This document shows, piece by piece, positions 16,877 through 24,268 of a stretch of 64,000 bases of DNA. A program made the translations under genes and the position numbers. Every line of letters begins with the position of its first letter. Position 1 is the first letter of the stretch. Source of the stretch: Roseburia_C sp900315735 (GTDB lineage Bacteria > Bacillota > Clostridia > Lachnospirales > Lachnospiraceae); assembly GCA_052118425.1 (NCBI GenBank), contig JBQKHF010000005.1. The stretch is one strand, 5' to 3'. Under the pieces are notes generated by a model. It saw only the letters and a program-made list of their open reading frames with translations. It searched no databases and was not told where the DNA came from.

Positions 16877-17551
16877 ATGGCACTTATTTATATCGTAGAA
16901 GATGATATAAACATACGGGAAATCGAACGTTATGCACTAAAAAACAGTGGTTTTGAAGTAGAGGAATTTGATAACGGAAAAGATTTCTTCCAGAGAGTGT
17001 CAGAGCAGGCACCATCCCTGATGCTGTTAGATATTATGCTGCCGGGAGAGGATGGACTGGAAATTTTAAGCCGTGTCCGGAAAAATCCGGCAACAGAAAA
17101 GACTCCTGTGATTATGGTAACGGCAAAGACCACAGAGATTGATAAAGTCCGTGGACTGGATATGGGTGCAGATGATTATATCAGTAAGCCTTTTGGCGTT
17201 ATGGAGCTGATTTCCAGAGTGAAAGCATTACTCCGCCGCACCGAAAAGGAAGATGATGGTGATACATTAGCCTGTGGAAGCATAGAGATTGATAATAAGC
17301 GTCACAGCGTAACCGTTCAGGGAGAAACCTGTGAGCTTACTTTTAAAGAATTTGAACTATTAAAATACCTTATGATAAACCAGGGCATTGTATTATCCCG
17401 TGACAAGCTGATGAATCAGGTCTGGGGATTTGAATACGAAGGAGAAAGCCGTACTGTAGATATGCACATAAAGACGCTCCGGCATAAGCTTGGCGATGGC
17501 GGGCAACAGATTAAAACCGTCCGTAATGTGGGCTATGTGATGGAGCCGTAG
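16877..17551 (+). CDS. phoP: Phosphate response regulator PhoP (OmpR/PhoB family)
   Basis: 224 residues. The receiver domain (1-~120) has acidic pocket EDD at 9-11, the phospho-acceptor Asp in LLDIMLPGEDG and Lys in SKPFGVMEL. The C-terminal winged helix (~130-224) contains FKEFELLKYLMINQG and RTVDMHIKTLRHKLGD. It should bind the PhoP boxes at 10694 and 14940. The start follows a GGGAGG site; phoR starts 8 bp after its stop. Confidence 0.93.
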   Translation: MALIYIVEDDINIREIERYALKNSGFEVEEFDNGKDFFQRVSEQAPSLMLLDIMLPGEDGLEILSRVRKNPATEKTPVIMVTAKTTEIDKVRGLDMGADDYISKPFGVMELISRVKALLRRTEKEDDGDTLACGSIEIDNKRHSVTVQGETCELTFKEFELLKYLMINQGIVLSRDKLMNQVWGFEYEGESRTVDMHIKTLRHKLGDGGQQIKTVRNVGYVMEP

Positions 17552-17559
17552 GAGCATTC

Positions 17560-18882
17560 ATGAAGAAAAAAATAAATATACGATTTATTATGATAGCAGC
17601 GCTTGCCATTGTGGTCACAGCGCTGTCTGCTATGTTAGTGTATTATAATATTTTAAAAGAGCAGGTATTTGGAGATTTGAAAGCCTACGCCCATGTGATA
17701 GAGCTTTTGAATATAGATGACCTTGCAGCAGGAATAGAAAAAGACCCGTATAATCCCATCGATGATGACCTTCGAATCACATTGATTGGAGCAGAAGGGG
17801 AAGTATTATATGAAAGTCTGTTAAATAAGGATGAGATGGACAATCATAATGAACGCCCGGAAATTATTGAAGCAAGGGAAAAAGGCGAAGGCGAAGCCAT
17901 CCGTTACTCGGCCACTTCCGGAACCCATACCTTTTACTATGCGGAGCGTTTACAGAATGGAAATGTGCTTCGAATCGGAAGGGATTCCGTCAGTGTAAAC
18001 CGTATTATGGTAAATACTTTAGTGATTGTACTGGTAATTGCACTTTGTATCCTCTTTGTCTGTATGGGAATTTCCCATTATCTGACGAAGAAGCTGGTAG
18101 AGCCTATCGAGAAGCTGGCAACGAATATTATGCTGGTGGATGAAAATAATGTATATGAAGAAATCCGGCCTTTTGTGAATACTATTAAGGAGCAGCACGT
18201 CAATATTATCAATAATGCGCAGCTTCGCCAGGAATTTACCGCGAACGTATCCCATGAATTAAAGACACCGCTGACGGCAATTTCCGGTTATGCGGAGTTA
18301 ATCGGAAACGGAATGACCGGTAAAGAGGATACCATCCGTTTCTCTAATGAGATACATTCCAATGCCAACCGGCTGTTAAGCCTGATTAATGATATTATAA
18401 AGCTTTCAGAACTGGATGAAGCAGACCACCAGATGGAAATGGAAAGAATCGACCTTTATAAACTGGCAGAGAACTGTGTGCAGATGATGCAGGTGACAGC
18501 AGAGAAGCAGGGAATTAGGCTGACGTTGCAGGGAGAAAGCACCATGGCCATGGCAAACAAGGGACTGATGGATGAAGTCTTTTATAATCTTTGCAGCAAT
18601 GCCATCCGCTATAATAAGCCAGGCGGAAATGTCACAGTAACGGTAGGAACAAAGGATGAGCGTCCGTTCTTAAGTGTAGCGGATACCGGAATCGGAATTC
18701 CAAAGGAATGCCAGGAACGTGTATTTGAGCGGTTTTACCGGGTAGATAAGAGCCGTTCGAAATCCACCGGCGGAACAGGACTTGGACTTGCCATTGTAAA
18801 GCACATTGTGGCACAGCATAATGCTGCCCTTCACTTAGACAGTGAGCTGGATGAGGGAACCACCATAGAAATTGTATTTTAG
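17560..18882 (+). CDS. phoR: Phosphate sensor histidine kinase PhoR
   Basis: 440 residues. Two membrane segments (about 8-28 and 148-170) flank an extracytoplasmic domain of ~120 residues. A HAMP-like linker follows, then the H-box NVSHELKTPLTAISGY (His near 228), N-box LCSNAIRYNKPGG, DTGIGIPKE and STGGTGLGLAIVKH of the ATPase domain. It is paired with phoP directly upstream and with pst-phoU, the usual input for PhoR-type kinases. Confidence 0.92.
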   Translation: MKKKINIRFIMIAALAIVVTALSAMLVYYNILKEQVFGDLKAYAHVIELLNIDDLAAGIEKDPYNPIDDDLRITLIGAEGEVLYESLLNKDEMDNHNERPEIIEAREKGEGEAIRYSATSGTHTFYYAERLQNGNVLRIGRDSVSVNRIMVNTLVIVLVIALCILFVCMGISHYLTKKLVEPIEKLATNIMLVDENNVYEEIRPFVNTIKEQHVNIINNAQLRQEFTANVSHELKTPLTAISGYAELIGNGMTGKEDTIRFSNEIHSNANRLLSLINDIIKLSELDEADHQMEMERIDLYKLAENCVQMMQVTAEKQGIRLTLQGESTMAMANKGLMDEVFYNLCSNAIRYNKPGGNVTVTVGTKDERPFLSVADTGIGIPKECQERVFERFYRVDKSRSKSTGGTGLGLAIVKHIVAQHNAALHLDSELDEGTTIEIVF

Positions 18883-18903
18883 GAAAAACAAGAATGGAAA
18901 GAA

Positions 18904-18932
18904 TTGACATAAATTATCATTTAGCGTATATT
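18904..18932 (+). promoter_or_regulatory. Sigma-A promoter of the mntP riboswitch transcript
   Basis: Perfect TTGACA (18904-18909), 17 bp, TATATT (18927-18932), immediately before the yybP-ykoY riboswitch. Confidence 0.85.
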
Positions 18933-18939
18933 TGAATAA

Positions 18940-19075
18940 CAATCCGTGAGGGAGTAGTTCGCGTGAATACGTGATTTGTCAACAACCTCGGTCTGATGAA
19001 GGCCTGGCAAATCTTAATGAATGAGACTCATGTATGCAGCACAGGATAACTGCATACATGCAGTCTCATTTTAAA
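18940..19075 (+). ncRNA. Manganese riboswitch (yybP-ykoY) with terminator platform
   Basis: Conserved elements in order: GAGGGAGTAG, GTCAACA, then CTGGCAAATC and TGAGAC. Segment GTGAG near 18947 can pair with CTCAT near 19028, closing the aptamer (P1). The same 3' strand also starts a long hairpin, ATGAGACT-CATGTATGCAG with CTGCATACATG-AGTCTCAT, followed by TTTT (19021-19075), which acts as terminator. Formation of P1 and of the terminator are mutually exclusive, so Mn2+ binding should allow read-through into mntP. This arrangement is known for the class. Confidence 0.88.
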
Positions 19076-19094
19076 TATACTATCGGAGGAAATT

Positions 19095-19685
19095 GTGTTT
19101 ATGGTAATGTTCTTTACACTCTTACTGATGGGAGTAGGTCTTTCGATGGATGCTTTTGCAGTGTCTATTTGTAAGGGACTTTCCATGCGGAAGGTAAACA
19201 AAAAGCAATGTCTTGTAATTGGCTTATTCTTCGGAGGATTCCAGGCACTGATGCCATTTATTGGCTGGGTACTGGGAAGCCAGTTTGAACAGTATATTAC
19301 AAGCATTGACCACTGGATTGCATTTATCCTGTTAGGATTTATCGGTGGAAAAATGGTAGTGGAAGCAATCAGGGAAAAGGATGAAGCAGTAGAAGTCGGG
19401 AAAATGGATCCGCCACTGGATTTCAAAGAGATGTTTATTCTGGCAATCGCAACCAGCATTGATGCCCTTGCCGTTGGAATCACATTTGCATTTTTGCAGG
19501 TGCCAATCGTTGAGGCAGTTTCCATCATCGGGATTACGACCTTTGTGATTTCTGTCATTGGTGTGTATGTAGGAAACTTCTTTGGAAACAGATATAAGAA
19601 GAAGGCGGAATTGGCTGGCGGTATAATTCTTATCTTAATCGGACTTAAGATTTTGCTGGAGCATCTTGGAATTTTGGCATTTTAA
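19095..19685 (+). CDS. mntP: Manganese efflux pump MntP
   Basis: 196 residues, six membrane segments. The paired motifs GLSMDAFAVSICKG (near 20) and ATSIDALAVGITFAF (near 120), with membrane Asp residues, define MntP (YebN). It exports Mn2+ when cytoplasmic levels are high. The likely start is GTG at 19095, 5 bp after GGAGG; an ATG at 19101 is an alternative. The upstream Mn2+ riboswitch confirms the role. A CaCA antiporter gene starts 18 bp downstream. Confidence 0.93.
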   Translation: MFMVMFFTLLLMGVGLSMDAFAVSICKGLSMRKVNKKQCLVIGLFFGGFQALMPFIGWVLGSQFEQYITSIDHWIAFILLGFIGGKMVVEAIREKDEAVEVGKMDPPLDFKEMFILAIATSIDALAVGITFAFLQVPIVEAVSIIGITTFVISVIGVYVGNFFGNRYKKKAELAGGIILILIGLKILLEHLGILAF

Positions 19686-19703
19686 AAGAAGGAGGAATAT
19701 AAT

Positions 19704-20672
19704 ATGACAACAATCTGGACATATGTATTACTGGTAGTTGGTTTTGTACTGTTAATTAAAGGAGCAGATTTCTTTGTAGAAGGAAGCTCGGGAATTGCAA
19801 AGAAATTAAAGGTGCCATCGTTGATTATCGGACTTACGATAGTGGCAATGGGAACATCCCTGCCGGAATGTGCCGTCAGTGTGGCAGCATCTATTTCCGG
19901 AAACAATGCCCTGGCAGTCAGTAATGTAGTTGGCTCAAATATCTTTAACCTGATGGTGGTTTGTGGTTTCTGTGCCGTAATTACACCACTTGCAGTAGGA
20001 AAAAAGACCTTAAAGCAGGAATTTCCGTTTTCTGTGCTTATGGCAGCCCTGCTTTTAGTGCTGGGTTACATTGGAATGAGCGTTGGCAGAATAGATGGTG
20101 TGATTTTATTGATTTTCTTTGCTCTCTTCATGTTCTGGATGGTGCGTTCTGCATTAAAGGCAAGAACAGCAGGAATTACAACAGATGCTTCTGAAGAAGC
20201 AGATGAGATTGAACGTGCAAAGCCAATCCCGGTATGGCTCTGTCTTGTATACATTGTAGGTGGAGCAGCAGCCATTGCATTTGGTGGCGACATGGTAGTA
20301 GACAGTGCGTCTGCTATTGCAGCAGCATTCGGTTTGAGCCAGAATTTAATCGGGCTTACGATAGTAGCAATGGGAACGTCATTACCGGAGCTGGTAACCT
20401 CTATTGTGGCAGCCCGTAAAAATGAAGTAGATATGGCACTGGGAAATGTCATTGGTTCTAACATTTTCAATATTCTTTTCGTCCTTGGTATTGCAGCAAC
20501 CATAAGTCCGGTAGCATTTGTCATGGAAAATGTGATTGATATTGTAATCTTAATTGTAATGAGCGTAATGGTATTGCTGTTTGCCTGGAGCAAGCAGAAA
20601 ATAAACCGCATAGAAGGAGCAATTATGCTGCTTTCCTATGCGGGCTATATGGTCTATATCTGTATGAGATAA
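19704..20672 (+). CDS. Calcium/sodium antiporter (CaCA family, YrbG-like)
   Basis: 322 residues with ~10 membrane segments and two alpha repeats of opposite topology: TIVAMGTSLPECAVSV with NVVGSNIFN near 50-80, and TIVAMGTSLPELVTSI with NVIGSNIFN near 215-255. The Glu in each SLPE motif binds the cation. The family exchanges Ca2+ (or another divalent ion) for Na+ or H+. No terminator separates it from mntP, so it is probably under the same Mn2+ riboswitch, hinting that Mn2+ may be a substrate. Confidence 0.9.
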   Translation: MTTIWTYVLLVVGFVLLIKGADFFVEGSSGIAKKLKVPSLIIGLTIVAMGTSLPECAVSVAASISGNNALAVSNVVGSNIFNLMVVCGFCAVITPLAVGKKTLKQEFPFSVLMAALLLVLGYIGMSVGRIDGVILLIFFALFMFWMVRSALKARTAGITTDASEEADEIERAKPIPVWLCLVYIVGGAAAIAFGGDMVVDSASAIAAAFGLSQNLIGLTIVAMGTSLPELVTSIVAARKNEVDMALGNVIGSNIFNILFVLGIAATISPVAFVMENVIDIVILIVMSVMVLLFAWSKQKINRIEGAIMLLSYAGYMVYICMR

Positions 20673-20690
20673 TATATTTGATGAAGAAAT

Positions 20691-20716
20691 AAGAAGTCCG
20701 CTTTTGCGGGCTTCTT
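20691..20716 (+). terminator. Terminator-like hairpin after the antiporter
   Basis: AAGAAGTCCGC / GCGGGCTTCTT with a TTTT loop; the following tract is ATTATATTA, so the T run is poor. Confidence 0.6.
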
Positions 20717-20725
20717 ATTATATTA

Positions 20726-20772
20726 CGCGAGTAGCGGGAAAAAATCTGGAAGAAGCTGCCGGTGGCAGTTCT
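20726..20772 (+). repeat. CGCGAGTAGCG box and hairpin repeat, copy 2
   Basis: CGCGAGTAGCG (20726-20736) is followed by GGAAAAAATC and the hairpin AGAAGCTGCC / GGCAGTTCT (20751-20772). The hairpin matches 1709-1731; the 11-mer recurs at 26922 and 27003. Confidence 0.5.
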
Positions 20773-20784
20773 GCAGGCTACTGA

Positions 20785-22026
20785 CTAATTTTCGGATTCT
20801 TCCAGTTGGGAAAGTACATCGTTAAGCTGGAAGGTGGAGCTGTCTATCAAATCCGGAATGGAACCTAAGTATTCCAGATTAAAACCGGCATAACGGAAGA
20901 AATAAGTCGTTCTTAATCCGTCATCCGGAATGGCAAGCTCGATATATTCATCTGTTGCATCAAGGTCAATGAGATAATATTCACTGGTCATATCAGAGGC
21001 AGCACTGCGGGATAAGGTAAAGTCACCATCATAAAGCATTTCGGAATAATCGGTTCCATCTACTGTTAAAGTAGAAGAAAGAAGTCCGGTTTCTTCATTA
21101 TAAGAGGTGTTATAGTAAACCGCATCCATTTCTCCGTTTCCATCCATATCTGCAGAAACCGCAGACCCCATTAACGCATTCAACTGGAAATTACCGGTGT
21201 AATGATATTCTGCCTTCAGTGCATTGAGCTGCTGATAAGGAACAGAAAATAAAAGGGTACCGGAATAGGATGGTGTAATAGCTCCGTCATTGGCAATAAA
21301 AGTAATGCCACCTTTGGTAAAATACCAGTTTCCATCCGTCAGTACATGCTCTAAAAGGTTCGAAGATACATCGGAACTATCGTGTTTGGCAAGCTGGCTG
21401 ATTTTACAGTAGTTCGGTAATAAAAGCTGCTGATTAATAAAGGAAAGAGCACTGTTAATGAGAGCATTGGAATCCGTTGCAATATCAGAAAGTGTAAGTT
21501 CTTTCCCATTTTCCAGGTCAAAATTAAATCCGGCGTAATCAATGCCTTTGGTTTCTTCGCTGGTAAATTCCTTTCTTGTACTTTCAAAAGATATAATCCG
21601 GCTGTCCTGTCTGGTGCAGGAAAATTCCTCATCTAAGTGATACGCAGAAAATGAATCCGGCGATTCTGCAAAGGAAGCCCTTGCGGAAAGCAGGCTTTCT
21701 AACCGGGCATCCTGAAAGAAATCCAGCTCGTCATTCAAAGATTGCGTAATCGTTTTGGAAATCTTGGGATGACCGTCTATGGTTATCATTGGTTTCTGAT
21801 AGGAAGTATATAATAAAACAGTAGATAAATCATCGGCATGATAAGTCTCTGTTTTCGATTCAAATGTAATGGTTACCGGGTCATTCTGAGGTTGTTCTGT
21901 GGACAATTCCGTAGCATCCGGCTGCTCACTGCCGGCATCCGTCTGGACGGAAGACTGTTTCTTCCCGCCACAACCGCCAAAGACCAGGGTGGCAATACAA
22001 ATCAGGGCAATAAATCTTTGTTTCAT
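20785..22026 (-). CDS. Lipoprotein, function unknown
   Basis: 413 residues from the ATG at 22026, chosen for the AGGAG site 8 bp upstream and the lipoprotein signal that follows (MKQRFIALICIATLVFGGC). After a Ser/Thr/Gln-rich linker comes a domain that looks like the DUF3298/PdaC-type fold: a PMITIDGHPKISKTITQSLND start and a FNLENGKELTLSDIATD-like segment (here FDLENGKELTLSDI). A C-terminal part resembles MDGNGEMDAVYYN repeat-like modules. I assign no function. It stands alone, divergent from palindromic element A. Confidence 0.82.
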   Translation of the reverse strand: MKQRFIALICIATLVFGGCGGKKQSSVQTDAGSEQPDATELSTEQPQNDPVTITFESKTETYHADDLSTVLLYTSYQKPMITIDGHPKISKTITQSLNDELDFFQDARLESLLSARASFAESPDSFSAYHLDEEFSCTRQDSRIISFESTRKEFTSEETKGIDYAGFNFDLENGKELTLSDIATDSNALINSALSFINQQLLLPNYCKISQLAKHDSSDVSSNLLEHVLTDGNWYFTKGGITFIANDGAITPSYSGTLLFSVPYQQLNALKAEYHYTGNFQLNALMGSAVSADMDGNGEMDAVYYNTSYNEETGLLSSTLTVDGTDYSEMLYDGDFTLSRSAASDMTSEYYLIDLDATDEYIELAIPDDGLRTTYFFRYAGFNLEYLGSIPDLIDSSTFQLNDVLSQLEESEN

Positions 22027-22060
22027 CAGATATCTCCTCGTGGTTCGCATTCGTACCTAG

Positions 22061-22069
22061 AGTATAGCA
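22061..22069 (-). promoter_or_regulatory. Extended -10 promoter of the lipoprotein gene
   Basis: On the minus strand TGC-TATACT (-10 at 22061-22066) is 35 bp upstream of the ATG; there is no good -35. It lies between the gene and palindromic element A, so that element is not needed in the mRNA. Confidence 0.45.
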
Positions 22070-22136
22070 CATTTTATCTGGAAAAATCCTTAAAAAAGAA
22101 TGAAGTTTTCCGGGGAAAGCGTTAGGGGTGAAAGAA

Positions 22137-22373
22137 GCGTAATGTCCGTGCTGTTCAGTGAGTCCGAATGCGACATAAGGGCGGCAAGGGGCACTAAGAA
22201 TTTCGAAGGGATATGAGATTGGCTGGCAACCGGCGCAAATTCACATCCATGTTCATTTGCGCCTCGCCGGCACGTCCCTGTGCCGGCGATGCCTGGCACT
22301 ATCCGAAATTCCAAGTGCCCCTAGCTGCCCTTATCATGCATCCGCACTTCGCTGAACAACACGGACATTACGC
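22137..22373. repeat. Large palindromic element A (core 22187-22322)
   Basis: The core begins AGGGGCACTAAGAATTTCG and ends CGAAATTCC-AAGTGCCCCT, which are inverted repeats. Inside are GGCAAC...GATGCC, GGCGCAAAT/ATTTGCGCC and GCCGGCAC/GTGCCGGC hairpins. Outside the core the arms remain complementary: GCGTAATGTCCGTG at 22137 pairs with CACGGACATTACGC ending at 22373. It shares its core with copies at 32614, 42388 and 54914. A partial second right end (ATTCCAAGTGCCCC, then CAGCCCTTAT) follows at 22374-22430. Open frames through it are not believable genes. Confidence 0.9.
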
Positions 22374-22474
22374 ATTCCAAGTGCCCCTTGCAGCCCTTAT
22401 ATCGCATCCACACTCGATAAACCGTGGGGATATCCATTTCGTTAAAACTTTATTCTTTTTTAAGATTCGTCCGA

Positions 22475-22503
22475 TTGAAAAGCCCTATCAAGAGGTATAT
22501 AAT
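22475..22503 (+). promoter_or_regulatory. Sigma-A promoter of zinc-ribbon gene
   Basis: TTGAAA (22475-22480), 17 bp, perfect TATAAT (22498-22503), 53 bp before the gene. Confidence 0.8.
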
Positions 22504-22555
22504 CAGGTAAAGTGCGGACGCACAGGGGAATATAGTAAGAACAGGAGGATACAAA

Positions 22556-22921
22556 ATGGATTTTTTTGACCGCATGGGCGAGAAACTGGTAACCGCAGGA
22601 AAGGATGTCACACAGAAGGCAAAGGATTTATCCGGAACTGCAAAGCTAAACCTTGATATCAAGGCAAAAGAGGATTTTATTGAAAAGCAGTATGCACAGA
22701 TTGGAAAGCTTTATTATGAAGACCACAAGGATGAAGCAGATGGTGCATATGGACAGCAGATGCAGGCAATCGCAGAGGCATTTGCATCAATTGACCATAT
22801 GAAAGAGGAAGTATTAAAAATTAAAGGAGCACGGCAGTGCCCGCAGTGTGGTGCAACCGTTCCGGAGGACACCGAGTTCTGTGGAAAATGTGGAGCAAAA
22901 CTGAATATCTTTGAAGATTAG
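22556..22921 (+). CDS. Zinc-ribbon domain protein, function unknown
   Basis: 121 residues. The first ~85 are charged and helical (GKDVTQKAKDLSGTAKLN, then FIEKQYAQIGKLYYED), likely a coiled coil. The C-terminus is a zinc ribbon with CPQCGATVPEDTEFCGKCG (two CxxC pairs). It is a common small protein of Clostridia, perhaps a scaffold or stress protein. It has its own promoter and terminator. Confidence 0.85.
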   Translation: MDFFDRMGEKLVTAGKDVTQKAKDLSGTAKLNLDIKAKEDFIEKQYAQIGKLYYEDHKDEADGAYGQQMQAIAEAFASIDHMKEEVLKIKGARQCPQCGATVPEDTEFCGKCGAKLNIFED

Positions 22922-22926
22922 TGGAT

Positions 22927-22975
22927 AACCTACCCGTTTGTTTTAGAAAAATGAGACAAATGGGTAGGTTGTTTT
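22927..22975 (+). terminator. Terminator of zinc-ribbon gene
   Basis: AACCTACCCGTTTG / CAAATGGGTAGGTT stem followed by GTTTTCT. Confidence 0.85.
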
Positions 22976-23017
22976 CTAAAAAAAATAAGATATAATATTA
23001 GAATAAATGGTATACCA
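22969..23017 (+). promoter_or_regulatory. Promoter and TGGTATACCA operator of BMP-receptor operon
   Basis: TTGTTT (22969-22974), 16 bp, perfect TATAAT (22991-22996). A perfect 10-bp palindrome TGGTATACCA at 23008-23017 lies just after the expected start of transcription, where a repressor would block initiation. GntR-type regulators bind palindromes of this kind; no cognate gene is next to it. Confidence 0.5.
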
Positions 23018-23055
23018 ATGCGAGAAAAGAAGGGTACAGGGAGGTGCAGCAATTT

Positions 23056-24258
23056 ATGAAGAAACGAATGATAAAGCTGACCGGTGCTTTATTACTGATA
23101 GCCAGTTTTGTTTTTTCCGGGTGCGGGAAAAGTACACAGCTAGACGATTATGCCACCAACGAGGGCAGTGACAGTGTAGAAGAAGGCACGGAAGCAGTAG
23201 CAGATAATACATCGGAGGACACCGGGGGAATACCGAAGGATGAGATTAAGGTAGGTGTCATTCATTTATCCGACCCGGCAGAGGGAAGTGGTTATACCTA
23301 TACCCATGACCTTGGTATTCAGGGCATGCAGCAGAACTTAAATCTTTCCGATGATCAGATTGTGCGTAAGATTAATATTTCGGATACTGATGCAGATGCA
23401 ACAAGAGCAGCAATACAGGAATGCATTGACGAAGGCTGCAATATTATTTTCACTACAAGCTGGGGTTATATGGAGACCACCGCAGAGATGGCAGAAGAAT
23501 ATCCGGATGTTTATTTTTCACATGGAACCGGATATATGAGTAATGGAAAGAATTTCAACAATTATTTCGGAAGAATATATCAGGCACGTTACTTAAGCGG
23601 AATCGTAGCGGGCATGAATACAAAGTCCAATAAAATCGGTTATGTAGCAGCAATGGATTCAACCAATTCAGAGGTAACCGGCGGAATTGATGCATTTGCA
23701 TTGGGAATTTATTCTGTCAATCAGGATGCGAAAGTCTATGTAAAAGTTACAAACAGCTGGTTTGACCCGGATGGAGAGAAAGCGGCTGCGGAGACGCTTC
23801 TTAATATGGGCTGTGATGTAATTGCACAGCATTGTGATACGGAATATCCGCAGACACTGGCGCAGGAAAAAGGCGTTTACAGTATCGGCTACAATTCCGA
23901 CATGAGTAAAAATGCACCGGAGGCTTGCCTTTGCAGTGTTATCTGGAACTGGAGTGCTTATTATACAACAGCAGTACAGAGTGTCATTGACGGAACCTGG
24001 GATGGCAGCAATTATTATGGTGGAATGAGTGAGAACCTGGTAGGACTTACGGCACTGGCTGATTTCTGCGAGGATGGAACCAACGAGAAAGTGGAAGAGG
24101 CAAAGGCAGCAATCCTCTCCGGGGAAAATGGTGTATTTGATGGCGTGATTGAGACAAATACCGGAGAAACCGTAGGAGAAGAAGGAAAAACGTTAGATGA
24201 TGCGACAATCACCGGAGGAATAGACTGGTATTTTAAAACGGTTGAAGTCGTAGAGTAG
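23056..24258 (+). CDS. BMP family (PnrA-like) substrate-binding lipoprotein
   Basis: 400 residues from the ATG at 23056 (GGGAGG site 11 bp upstream). Lipobox FVFSGC. After an acidic linker, the BMP domain starts IKVGVIHLSDPAEGSGYTY and includes DEGCNIIFTTSWGYMETT, NYFGRIYQARYLSGIVAGM, KIGYVAAMDSTNSEVTGGIDAF and a DVIAQHCDT segment. The family binds nucleosides or similar small molecules. No ABC permease or ATPase is nearby. A chemoreceptor gene starts 10 bp downstream, so this protein may serve chemotaxis as well as, or rather than, import. Confidence 0.9.
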   Translation: MKKRMIKLTGALLLIASFVFSGCGKSTQLDDYATNEGSDSVEEGTEAVADNTSEDTGGIPKDEIKVGVIHLSDPAEGSGYTYTHDLGIQGMQQNLNLSDDQIVRKINISDTDADATRAAIQECIDEGCNIIFTTSWGYMETTAEMAEEYPDVYFSHGTGYMSNGKNFNNYFGRIYQARYLSGIVAGMNTKSNKIGYVAAMDSTNSEVTGGIDAFALGIYSVNQDAKVYVKVTNSWFDPDGEKAAAETLLNMGCDVIAQHCDTEYPQTLAQEKGVYSIGYNSDMSKNAPEACLCSVIWNWSAYYTTAVQSVIDGTWDGSNYYGGMSENLVGLTALADFCEDGTNEKVEEAKAAILSGENGVFDGVIETNTGETVGEEGKTLDDATITGGIDWYFKTVEVVE

Positions 24259-24268
24259 GGGGAAGCAA

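Noticed and set aside
19028..19558. Long minus-strand open frame opposite mntP
   Set aside because: It is antisense to a clear MntP gene and overlaps the riboswitch; composition is typical of a shadow frame.
22090..22569. Overlapping open frames on both strands through palindromic element A that look like small proteins
   Set aside because: The frames follow the repeat in all four copies on both strands (for example AGEAHMNMDVNLRRL-like peptides), have no ribosome binding sites and are explained by the palindrome.
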